Source: Candidatus Methylomirabilota bacterium
GTDB taxonomy: Bacteria; Methylomirabilota; Methylomirabilia; Methylomirabilales; Methylomirabilaceae
Direction: 5' to 3'
DNA: 5,779 nt
Assembly: GCA_016200385.1 (NCBI GenBank)
Contig: JACQEV010000258.1
Location: 1 to 5,779, forward strand
A program made the translations under genes and the position numbers. Positions within the stretch are counted from its first letter, which is position 1, and each line of letters starts with the position of its first letter. The notes under the pieces are model-generated. The model was not told where the DNA came from, did no database searches, and was given only the letters and a program-made list of their open reading frames with translations. Positions 1 through 5,063 of this stretch are shown piece after piece.

Positions 1-160
1 CGGTCGCGACCATTCCCATAACGGACGCTGCTCAGATTCGGCGCATCAAATTGGAACGGCACTGGTCCGCTCCATCGCCAGGTTTGGGCTGCCGAAGGAC
101 GGTCGGCACCAACGACGGGTTCGCCCGCCGTGATGGGGCTCCCGCATTAGCCAACGCCAC

Positions 161-520
161 CTATGCCTTTTTCATCAGTTTCGAGCGAGCGCCGGAGGCG
201 ACTCGGCGTTTTGTATCGGCACTCTGTGCTTTTCTCGCAGTCGTTGTGCGCTTGGTGGGAATGCGTCTGATCAGAGAACGCAGCGCGGCGTTAACCGATC
301 CCGAATCAGGAAAATACTCTCGCACATCCGGCTCTAAAACTACTGCGCCCTCTTTGGGTTTCACCTCCTTGACAGCAGTCGTACCATCTGCCTTACGAAT
401 CGTAATCGTATATCCGGCTTGCATGGCTCGATAATGCTTGCCACGCACTCCACCCGTGAAGTCATATTCGGCGCGCATGGCATTGCCCTCTTGGATTGCT
501 CTAGTCGATGCCTTCTTCAT
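161..520 (-). CDS. BrnT-partner antitoxin (BrnA-like, RHH-type C-terminal half)
   Basis: Predicted 119-residue antitoxin that should bind and neutralise the BrnT-type toxin encoded just upstream and probably repress the shared promoter. The start ATG at 520 is preceded by a GGAG ribosome site about 6 bases away; an earlier in-frame start at 580 would lie deep inside the toxin gene and has no such support. An N-terminal MRAEYDFTGGVRGKHY segment (residues 15-30) and a central LEPDVREYFPDSGSVNAALR stretch (62-81) match the type of antitoxin seen beside BrnT, the latter resembling the short ribbon-helix-helix region of BrnA proteins. The last 30 residues are very rich in Lys/Arg, suiting DNA or RNA contact. 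The gene overlaps the toxin by 20 bp, so the pair is translationally coupled. Pairing and overlap make the role likely; the exact family name is less certain than the toxin's. Confidence 0.8.
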   Translation of the reverse strand: MKKASTRAIQEGNAMRAEYDFTGGVRGKHYRAMQAGYTITIRKADGTTAVKEVKPKEGAVVLEPDVREYFPDSGSVNAALRSLIRRIPTKRTTTARKAQSADTKRRVASGARSKLMKKA

Positions 521-785
521 AGTGTCTCCGCTCTGTGGGTGTTGCCTTGCGACAACTGATGATTCGTATATTCGTCCCACGCTCAGTATACACCACTACC
601 AGGATGCGACCCCTATCCGAACTGCCGATGTCAATATACCGTTGCTCATCCGCCGAATGGTCAGGGTCAGGAATCGTAATTGAAAATGGGTCACTGAAAA
701 CTGTAGTGGCTTCATCAAAACTGACTCGGTGATTTTTGAGATTCGTTGTGGCTTTCTCTTCATCCCACTCAAAGTTCAGTGTCAT
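501..785 (-). CDS. brnT: BrnT-family ribonuclease toxin
   Basis: 94-residue type II toxin of the BrnT family, small RelE-like-fold endoribonucleases that block translation in the cytoplasm until bound by their antitoxin. Diagnostic blocks are all visible: FEWDEEKATTNLKNHRVSF at residues 5-23, the VFSDPFSITIPDPDHS run (29-44), the strand RGRILVVVYTERG (58-70), and IRIISCRKATPTERRHYEE near the C-terminus (73-91), which holds the basic and tyrosine residues typical of the catalytic surface. Length is normal for the family and no key block is missing, so the toxin looks intact. An AGGA ribosome site stands about 6 bases before ATG 785. The antitoxin follows with a 20-bp overlap, giving the toxin-first order typical of brnTA. 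The start overlaps the end of a short upstream ORF by 17 bp, so all three may share one transcript. Confidence 0.92.
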   Translation of the reverse strand: MTLNFEWDEEKATTNLKNHRVSFDEATTVFSDPFSITIPDPDHSADEQRYIDIGSSDRGRILVVVYTERGTNIRIISCRKATPTERRHYEEGID

Positions 786-936
786 TGTTGTTCCTGCGAG
801 CCATGAAGTCGATCACAAGCCCAGGTTCCACTTGCGAGGTCCGGTAACTCTTCTGCCCAGGCCGCCGAGGCAGGTACAGATACGCCGCCAAGGCTTGCCC
901 GTGGCGGAAGGTCACTTCCAAGTACGCTTCATTCAT
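769..936 (-). CDS. Short DUF2283-like protein, probably C-terminally truncated
   Basis: 55-codon ORF starting at ATG 936, with GGAG eight bases upstream. It begins MNEAYLEVTFRHGQALAAYL and continues with YLPRRPGQKSYRTSQVEPGL and VIDF. This pattern (a YLEVT strand, an AAYLYLPRR strand, then a PGLVIDF strand) is one I recognise from small uncharacterised proteins related to DUF2283; they normally continue with a GRPIGIEI-like strand after VIDF. Here the ORF instead runs into MARRNNNDTEL and stops inside the first codons of brnT, so the expected last strand is missing. It could be a gene broken at its 3' end and fused to the brnT leader, or a genuine short variant acting as an upstream member of the toxin-antitoxin operon. 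The function of the family is unknown to me. The ORF is well formed, but expression is unproven. Confidence 0.55.
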   Translation of the reverse strand: MNEAYLEVTFRHGQALAAYLYLPRRPGQKSYRTSQVEPGLVIDFMARRNNNDTEL

Positions 937-938
937 TC

Positions 939-1079
939 TCACGACTCCAACACCGGGTCCACGGTGATGGAGAGGAAGCGTACCTGACGCGCGGCTGTTC
1001 CATCCGGTTTCAGTCGCGCCCAGAGGGTGGACATCCGGGTGGTGAGCAGCGCCAGCTTCAAGCCGTTGTTATGCGGCAT
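939..1079 (-). pseudogene. SCO1/SenC gene fragment (internal segment only)
   Basis: A 46-codon open stretch beginning at ATG 1079, which overlaps the stop of the higA-like gene, and ending at TGA 939-941. Its middle translates as LLTTRMSTLWARLKPDGTAA followed by RQVRFLSITVDP, which aligns without gaps to residues 107-138 of the SCO1 protein encoded at 3110-3802. The copper-binding CxxxC that immediately precedes this segment in SCO1 and the later histidine are both absent, so it cannot act as a SCO protein. The homology is confined to 953-1051; both ends are abrupt. All six base differences from the intact gene fall in five codons and all change the amino acid, which fits loss of purifying selection. 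It is best read as a relic left by duplication or recombination, although the frame happens to be open. Confidence 0.8.
953..1051. repeat. 99-bp direct repeat, copy 1 (SCO1-derived)
   Basis: This stretch matches 3388-3486 at 93 of 99 positions without gaps, in the same orientation, about 2.4 kb apart. Flanks on both sides are unrelated. It is the part of the SCO1 fragment that is truly homologous. Confidence 0.95.
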
Positions 1080-1383
1080 TCAATGGAGTAATCCGCTCGA
1101 TCTTCTTCTTGATCGACTTTGTCGCGTCCCAAAGATCAACGGCTCGCTGCGCGTTGAGCCAAAACTCCGGGCTGGTGCCGAACAACCGGGAAAGACACAG
1201 GGCCATCGGAGGACTCACGGCGCGACGCTCGCGGAGCAGCTCGTTGACCGTCTGGCGGGACACTCCCAGAGCCTTCGCGAAACTGGAGACGGTTAACCCG
1301 TAATCCGGAAGAAAGTCCTCGCGAAGCATTTCCCCTGGATGCGTCGGGCGGACTTTCCTTTCTCTCGTATTCGGAATGCTCAT
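1069..1383 (-). CDS. higA: HigA-type antitoxin (XRE-family HTH), orphan
   Basis: 104-residue cytoplasmic DNA-binding antitoxin of the HigA/VapI type. The N-terminal RPTHPGEMLREDFLPDYGLT (residues 12-31) is the family signature, followed by the helix-turn-helix SSFAKALGVSRQTVNELL (33-50), an AVSPPMALCLSRLFGTSPEF block (55-74) and a C-terminal amphipathic helix WLNAQRAVDLWDA. HigA proteins bind the HigB ribonuclease toxin and repress their own operon. ATG 1383 has a strong AGAGGGG ribosome site. The gene looks complete. It is odd in that the toxin normally encoded just upstream survives only as a C-terminal scrap at 1397-1462, so this antitoxin is an orphan. A TTGACA box with palindromes at 1462-1480 could drive and autoregulate it. 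It may persist as a solitary regulator or neutralise a HigB elsewhere. Confidence 0.9.
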   Translation of the reverse strand: MSIPNTRERKVRPTHPGEMLREDFLPDYGLTVSSFAKALGVSRQTVNELLRERRAVSPPMALCLSRLFGTSPEFWLNAQRAVDLWDATKSIKKKIERITPLNAA

Positions 1384-1396
1384 GATCCCCTCTCTT

Positions 1397-1462
1397 TCAG
1401 TGGTAATCCGTTATCTCTACATCGTACGCGTCGCCGTCAACAAAGCGAAAACAGATCCTCGG
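1397..1462 (-). pseudogene. higB: HigB toxin remnant (C-terminal tail only)
   Basis: Reading the minus strand upstream of higA, the frame ending at TGA 1397-1399 gives PRICFRFVDGDAYDVEITDY plus a final H. The RICFRF...GDAYDVEI.DYH pattern is the standard C-terminus of HigB (RelE-superfamily) toxins, and it sits 13 bp before the higA start, exactly where higB should end. Immediately upstream of the proline codon the frame meets TGA (1463-1465), and no further HigB-like sequence is visible. About 22 codons remain of a protein that normally has roughly 90-110 residues, so the toxin must be inactive. The residue pattern is too specific to be chance. Confidence 0.85.
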
Positions 1463-1480
1463 TCACGTGACACTTGTCAA
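1462..1480 (-). promoter_or_regulatory. Candidate higA promoter/operator with overlapping palindromes
   Basis: On the minus strand a perfect TTGACA (1480-1475) is followed by two overlapping dyads: TGACA-CT-TGTCA (1468-1479) and the perfect ten-base palindrome GTCACGTGAC (1462-1471). A spacing of 17 puts GATCTG (1457-1452) in the -10 position, a weak match. Placement just above the higB remnant and higA is where a HigA autorepression site would be expected. HigA binding is inferred. Confidence 0.4.
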
Positions 1481-1495
1481 CACAGTCTGTCCACA

Positions 1496-1552
1496 TAACG
1501 GAGCGGTTAGCCGCACGGCCTGCAGGGCCGCGTCGGCGGCACCGTCTAGTTA
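1496..1552 (-). other. attC-like imperfect inverted repeat (possible integron cassette recombination site)
   Basis: A 57-bp dyad with TAAC at one end (1496-1499) and GTTA at the other (1549-1552). Successive arms pair: TAAC/GTTA, AG/CT (1502-1503 with 1546-1547), CGGT/ACCG (1504-1507 with 1541-1544), GCCGC/GCGGC (1510-1514 with 1536-1540) and CGGCC/GGCCG (1516-1520 with 1526-1530), around a short TGCAG loop. Small unpaired steps (GG/AG, T, TA, a GC-rich bulge) separate them. AAC/GTT ends, two stem blocks split by an unpaired spacer and extrahelical bases are what defines integron attC sites. The reductase stop codon lies inside it, as is common for cassette genes. No integrase is present, and a plain stem-loop at the gene end is the alternative. 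Confidence 0.45.
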
Positions 1553-2001
1553 GAAGCAAGACGGAAGACCGGAAATGCCGCGGCGACCTTCTGGAATTCC
1601 GCAAGCGCTGCGTCCTTGTTCACGGGCACGTGAGGTCGCGCTCCCGGTGCGCGCTGCAGGTAAGCCCTCAAGATTGGTGCGCGCTGGTCGGCGGGAACCT
1701 CTTCGAGTTGAATCTCCTCACGGCCGCCGCTCCGGAGAACCGCTCGTCCACCGGCTGCCCGTACGTTGTGGACCCAGTGCACGTTATCTCCGAGCATTGA
1801 CACCAGGTACCGCTGTCCATCGACGACGACCAGGACCAACGGCAGCGAGACGATCCGCCCCGACTTTCGTCCGGTCACTTCCAATGTCGCGAGGTAGTTG
1901 GAGGCGACGCCCGACGAGGCCACAGCAGCCCACGCTCTATTCAGGGTCCTCGCGATCCAGTTGGGTCGCTGCCCACGGTACAACCACCGGTGGATGCGCA
2001 T
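1546..2001 (-). CDS. Deazaflavin-dependent nitroreductase-family protein (DDN/DUF385-like)
   Basis: 151-residue protein resembling the DDN-type split-beta-barrel family (F420/FMN-dependent nitroreductases and quinone reductases). The core is YLATLEVTGRKSGRIVSLPL near residues 36-55, where the TGRKSG motif is the family's phosphate/cofactor-contacting turn, followed by LVVVDGQRYLVSMLGD and the helix NVHWVHNVRAAGGRAVLRSG, equivalent to the W..N..A.....R region of DDN proteins. I chose ATG 2001 because GAGG lies six bases upstream; a TTG four codons earlier would overlap that ribosome site. It begins 22 bp after the transporter stop, so the two genes very likely form one transcript. Substrate and cofactor (F420 versus FMN or heme) cannot be told from sequence. 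The stop codon lies inside an attC-like inverted repeat. Confidence 0.82.
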   Translation of the reverse strand: MRIHRWLYRGQRPNWIARTLNRAWAAVASSGVASNYLATLEVTGRKSGRIVSLPLVLVVVDGQRYLVSMLGDNVHWVHNVRAAGGRAVLRSGGREEIQLEEVPADQRAPILRAYLQRAPGARPHVPVNKDAALAEFQKVAAAFPVFRLASN

Positions 2002-2023
2002 GTTAAACCTCAAGTGTGACTTG

Positions 2024-3037
2024 TCATGTGGTTGGCCCTCGTGGCGCTGTGGGAGTAGTCTGCGCTCGGACGATTATCCGGCGCGCCAGCGGTTGGAGCA
2101 GTAGCGGCGACAGATAGATAGGGAAGTAGGAGAAGGCGAAATACAGCCAAGTGAGGTCGGGCAAGGCCCCACCGGTCGCCGCCAGCATCAGCCCCACATT
2201 GCGTTGCGAGGCCATGAATCCGAGCGTAAGGGCGCGCTCCCGGCCCGCGGATGCGAAGAGGAGGGTGGTCAGGCAAAGCACTGCGAAGAACACCACGAAG
2301 GCAAGCGCGGCGAGGCCAACAGTGATCATGGGCGTGGCGAGAAAGCGAGCGGCGACGCTTTCCATGACGGCCGCAACGAAGACGAACAGGACGAGAATGT
2401 TGAAGCCGTTGATCCTCTCCTTCTGCCGCTCGATAGCAGTGAGGCCAGCGATCCGGCGCACGGTGAAGCCGACAAGAGCGGAACCCGCGAGGATCGCAAA
2501 CAACTTAAGCCCGAGTGCCAATGGGGAGAGTGTAAGCGCAGATCCGATGAAGGCATAGGCGAACAAGGGCGCCGTAAAGGGTAACAGCGCCGTGCTCGTG
2601 ACCATGGTGCAGAGCACGAGCGTGGCATCTAGCCCCATCAACGCGGCGAATGCAGGAGCCGCCATCAGGGGCGAGGCAATTGCTTGCAGCACGAGGGCGA
2701 GGAAGAGATCGGGTGACTGATCCTTGAGACCGAACGCCAGATAGCTCGCGCCAAACAAGGTTGGGATCACCAAGGATGTCCATGCTGTTGCTGCGAGCAC
2801 GATCGTGGGGCGCCCCAGGTAGATCCTAAACGCCGCGGCGTCCACGCGAAGGAAGGCAATGCACAACAGCACAAAGACCGCTTCGGTGACAAACGGCTTG
2901 AGTAGGGCGCCGATCGATGGCATGACGATACCAATGACAATGAGCGCTGCGACTGCGCGTGTGCCTTGCCGGCCGAGCCACGACAGCACCGCCGCGGGTG
3001 CGTCAAGAACGAGCCTACTAAGGAACTCCATCGACAT
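2024..3037 (-). CDS. BASS/SBF-like membrane transporter (bile acid:sodium symporter superfamily)
   Basis: 337-residue integral inner-membrane protein with about ten hydrophobic segments (roughly residues 27-45, 50-64, 77-102, 111-131, 136-160, 173-191, 212-227, 236-262, 272-291, 296-318). The two characteristic crossover regions are recognisable: ASPLMAAPAFAALMGLDATL (121-140) and GFMASQRNVGLMLAATGG (273-290), where BASS proteins carry the conserved Gln-Asn pair near the sodium and substrate site. It lacks the signatures of the arsenite-specific ACR3 branch as far as I can judge. It probably imports an organic anion with sodium; the substrate is unknown. ATG 3037 is followed by a second ATG at 3031, and a modest GAG ribosome site fits the latter slightly better. 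It has its own upstream operator-like palindrome and leads a two-gene unit with the reductase. Confidence 0.8.
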   Translation of the reverse strand: MSMEFLSRLVLDAPAAVLSWLGRQGTRAVAALIVIGIVMPSIGALLKPFVTEAVFVLLCIAFLRVDAAAFRIYLGRPTIVLAATAWTSLVIPTLFGASYLAFGLKDQSPDLFLALVLQAIASPLMAAPAFAALMGLDATLVLCTMVTSTALLPFTAPLFAYAFIGSALTLSPLALGLKLFAILAGSALVGFTVRRIAGLTAIERQKERINGFNILVLFVFVAAVMESVAARFLATPMITVGLAALAFVVFFAVLCLTTLLFASAGRERALTLGFMASQRNVGLMLAATGGALPDLTWLYFAFSYFPIYLSPLLLQPLARRIIVRAQTTPTAPRGPTT

Positions 3038-3070
3038 CTCTCAGATGAGCAGCCAGGACGAGGTCTAACT

Positions 3071-3090
3071 ATTGTATGCTGGTCAGCATA
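3071..3090 (-). promoter_or_regulatory. 16-bp palindromic operator overlapping a -10-like box of the transporter gene
   Basis: TATGCTGACCAGCATA (minus strand, 3090-3075) is a perfect seven-base dyad with a two-base centre. Its downstream arm runs into TACAAT (3076-3071), a five-of-six match to a -10 box, about 33 bases before the transporter start. No good -35 is seen. A dimeric repressor, for instance of the TetR type, bound here would block the polymerase; the identity of the repressor is inference and no such gene is in the window. Confidence 0.5.
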
Positions 3091-3109
3091 ACCCATGCCC
3101 TCAGATGCG

Positions 3110-3802
3110 CTATGGGGACTGATGGAGCAGGGCCTGGATGTCGAGGAAGGCTTGGCGCTCGTCGAAGAACGAGATGCTGTAGATCTCACGGAGGCGTCCT
3201 CGTCGATCGATGAGGTAGAGGCGGGCAGGGTGGTCGATCTCCCCGTCCGGCTGAGGGCGAGTCCACTCGTCATAGGCTGCCAGCACGGGCTGTAACTTCT
3301 GACGTTCCTCACGCAAGAAGCTCCACCTCGCAGGGTCGGCCTTGAACCGCTTGACGTAGCGCTCGAGCGCGGCCGCAGAGTCTCGTGCCGGGTCCACGGT
3401 GATGGAGAGGAAGCGTACCTGACGCGCGGCCGCTCCATCCCGTTTCAGTCGCCCCCAGAGGGCGGACATCCGGGCGGTGAGCAGCGGGCAGGCTGACGTG
3501 CAACTGGTGTAGATGAAACTGATCAGCACAACCTGCCCGCGCAGGTCTGACAAATGGACAGGTTGGTTGACTGTGTTCAGCAGGATGAAGTCCGGGGCCA
3601 CTCTGATCACTGGCAGGCTGGGGGTGCGAGAAAGCGCTGCCCCATCCGATTCGAATGGCGGGGATTTCTGCGGGAGTGCGTCGGCCCAGGCCGCCCTAAT
3701 GGTTGTGAAGCTAGTGCAGAGCAGCAGCAAGGCTACCCCAAGGACTCCAAGGGGGATGCGCTCCCGAGAGGCTGAGATTCTTAGGAAATTCTGCGAATTC
3801 AT
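3110..3802 (-). CDS. SCO1/SenC family copper-binding thioredoxin-fold protein
   Basis: 230-residue periplasmic, membrane-anchored protein. SCO1/SenC proteins bind copper and deliver it to, or keep reduced the thiols of, the CuA site of cytochrome c oxidase. Residues 17-31 are a hydrophobic signal/anchor (PLGVLGVALLLLCTS). The thioredoxin-like domain starts at about residue 65; FIYTSCTSACPLLTARM carries the copper-ligand CxxxC as Cys101 and Cys105, SITVDPARD (133-141) is the family's conserved strand, and DHPARLYLIDRRG supplies the third ligand His191. All ligands are present, so it should be functional. AAGG lies eight bases before ATG 3802. No oxidase subunit or other copper gene is visible nearby, so the partner is elsewhere. 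Residues 107-139 are encoded by the 99-bp segment that has a decayed copy at 953-1051. Confidence 0.93.
   Translation of the reverse strand: MNSQNFLRISASRERIPLGVLGVALLLLCTSFTTIRAAWADALPQKSPPFESDGAALSRTPSLPVIRVAPDFILLNTVNQPVHLSDLRGQVVLISFIYTSCTSACPLLTARMSALWGRLKRDGAAARQVRFLSITVDPARDSAAALERYVKRFKADPARWSFLREERQKLQPVLAAYDEWTRPQPDGEIDHPARLYLIDRRGRLREIYSISFFDERQAFLDIQALLHQSP
3388..3486. repeat. 99-bp direct repeat, copy 2 (inside intact SCO1 gene)
   Basis: The source-like copy of the repeat at 953-1051, 93 of 99 bases identical, in the same orientation, and in frame within the SCO1 coding region just after the CxxxC motif. Confidence 0.95.
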
Positions 3803-3860
3803 ACGGTGAGCCTTCTTTCCATGCTCCCATCATCGGTTCTTATCACGCTGTCATTGCTTA

Positions 3861-3964
3861 GAAAGTCCCCCCTCAACCTCACCTTCTCCCCCCGCTGGGG
3901 AGAAGGGACGAATGAAGGGGAAGGCCCCAGACTTTCATGCCCATGGGCGCGCCAACGGCTCATG
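3861..3964. repeat. Tandem intergenic hairpin repeat, unit A
   Basis: First of two diverged units 116 bp apart. It opens with GAAAGTCCCC, carries a perfect ten-base hairpin CCTTCTCCCC/GGGGAGAAGG (3882-3891 with 3897-3906), then ACTTTCATG...CATG..CGCGCC and ends with CTCATG. GAAAGT at the start and ACTTTC at 3931-3936 are inverted partners around the hairpin. The C-rich and G-rich arm type is common among bacterial intergenic REP-like elements. It fills much of the roughly 300-bp gap between cbbR and the SCO1 gene; no gene is seen there. Confidence 0.75.
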
Positions 3965-3976
3965 AGGTATTGCCCC

Positions 3977-4080
3977 GAAAGTCCCCCTCACCCGCACCCT
4001 CTCCCCCAGTGGGGGAGAGGAGATATGAGTGGACCGTAACGCACTTTCATGACCATGAGCGCGCCGGTCGGCGTCTCATG
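3977..4080. repeat. Tandem intergenic hairpin repeat, unit B
   Basis: Second unit, again opening with GAAAGTCCCC. Its hairpin is CCTCTCCCCC/GGGGGAGAGG (3998-4007 with 4011-4020). ACTTTCATGACCATGAGCGC then leads to a second dyad, CATGAG..CGCC/GGCG..CTCATG (4054-4080). It lies about 25-100 bases past the cbbR stop, so transcripts leaving cbbR would pass through both hairpins; there is no U-tract, so it is not a standard terminator. Confidence 0.75.
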
Positions 4081-4103
4081 GCGAATCCTCCAGAAGGCAT
4101 GGC

Positions 4104-5028
4104 TCAGCCGCGTGCCCGGAGTTTGGCTGGCTGAGGCTGAGCGGTGGATGCCAGCACTGCCTCGGCCGACGTTAAGAGGAACGCCCTGAAGGCGGCCGCC
4201 GCCCGGCTGAGGCGCTTGTCCTCCCGATGCACCACATACCACTGGCGCAGCAGGGGAAGGCCCTGGACGTCCAGGACAACCAGACGCTTGAGCGCGATCT
4301 CCATTCGAATGGTGTGGCGGGACAAGAGGGCGATCCCCAGCCCCGCGGCCACAGCCTCCTTGACCGCGCTGTTATTGCCCAGTTCAAGCCCCACTGAGAT
4401 GTTTACGCCCCGCTTCTGGAAAAATTCATCGGCGTTGAGACGGGTCCCCGAGCCGACCTCGCGCGAGATGAAGACCTCTTGCGCCAGCCGACTCACCGGA
4501 ATTCGCTTGGTTTTTGCCAGGGGATGAGTCGGGGGGGCGATGACCACCAGCTCATCGGACAAAAACGGCGCGGCCACATGGGGAACCCCCTCGGGCGGGC
4601 GGCCCATCACGATCAGGTCAACCTCGTTGTGACACGATGGCGCGGTTCGTGACCTCGAGGCTGATGCTGATCCCGGGATATCGGTTGCGGAATGCCCCGA
4701 GAAGCGACGGCAGGACGTATGCCCCGGCGGTGCTCACCGCGGCAAGGGCGATCCGCCCCCGCTTCAATCCATCGAGCTCCTGCATCGCGATTCGGGCTTC
4801 GTCGATCAAGGTGCTGACTTTCTGGGCGTAGGCAAGGAGCTCTTTGCCCGCCTCGGTCAGTACGATGTTCCGGCCGACTCGTTCAAAGAAGGTGGCATCC
4901 ACGGCTCGCTCCAGCTCCCGGACCTGCGCTGAGACGGCCGGTTGCGTGAGATGCAGCTCCTCAGCCGCCCGCGAGTAGCTGTGGTGCCGGGCGACCGCCA
5001 TGAAGACACGAAGCTGATGAAATGTCAT
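4104..5028 (-). pseudogene. cbbR: LysR-type regulator, CbbR-like, split by a frameshift
   Basis: CbbR-type LysR regulators bind the cbbR-cbbL intergenic region and activate Calvin-cycle genes in response to metabolites. From ATG 5028 the first frame encodes the winged HTH (SRAAEELHLTQPAVSAQVRE, residues 19-38), the linker helix and the start of the effector domain up to LEVTNRAIVS, then meets TGA at 4618-4620. The effector domain continues in another frame with NEVDLIVMGRPPEGVPHVAA through ELVVIAPPTHPLA, VFISREVGSGTR and a normal C-terminus ending at 4104. Compared with intact CbbR proteins, about five residues between VS and NE are missing, so a net loss near 14 bases at about 4618-4635 fits better than a single-base error. 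Both halves are otherwise well conserved, implying a recent break or an assembly error. Divergent position next to cbbL supports the CbbR assignment. Confidence 0.85.
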
Positions 5029-5034
5029 AGTTGG

Positions 5035-5063
5035 ATTATAAGCAAAATCTATAGATAGTGCAA
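5035..5063 (-). promoter_or_regulatory. cbbR promoter, leaderless configuration
   Basis: On the minus strand TTGCAC (5063-5058), a 17-base spacer and a perfect TATAAT (5040-5035) precede the cbbR ATG at 5028. Only six bases separate the -10 box from the start codon, so transcription should begin at or next to the A of ATG. No ribosome site precedes the ATG, in keeping with a leaderless message. Confidence 0.6.

Noticed and set aside
1..160. Possible gene or RNA in the left 160 bases
   Set aside because: The plus-strand frame from 51 continues as antisense of the antitoxin gene with no family resemblance. No tRNA-like fold, promoter or terminator could be supported; apart from CATAACGGA at 17-25 I see nothing there.
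1575..2558. Long plus-strand open frames across 1575-2006 and 2151-2558
   Set aside because: They are antisense to the reductase and transporter genes, have Arg/Ala/Pro-rich compositions with no recognisable domain, and arise from the GC-rich codons of the true minus-strand genes.
1547..3072. TAGTTAGA/TCTAACTA eight-base inverted pair as transposon ends
   Set aside because: No transposase lies between them and no longer terminal repeat is visible. Most of the match is already explained by the cassette-boundary idea.
3861..4080. Possible CRISPR array or rho-independent terminator
   Set aside because: There are only two diverged units with no short regular spacers, so it is not CRISPR. Neither hairpin is followed by a run of T on the relevant strand, so it is not a standard terminator.
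4103..4135. CTCAGCC/GGCTGAG stem at the end of cbbR as terminator
   Set aside because: Seven-base arms with a 19-base loop inside the coding end and no T-run; too weak to annotate.
4610..4635. Programmed frameshifting in cbbR
   Set aside because: No slippery heptamer is seen at the junction and several residues are missing relative to the family, so a deletion is the simpler reading.
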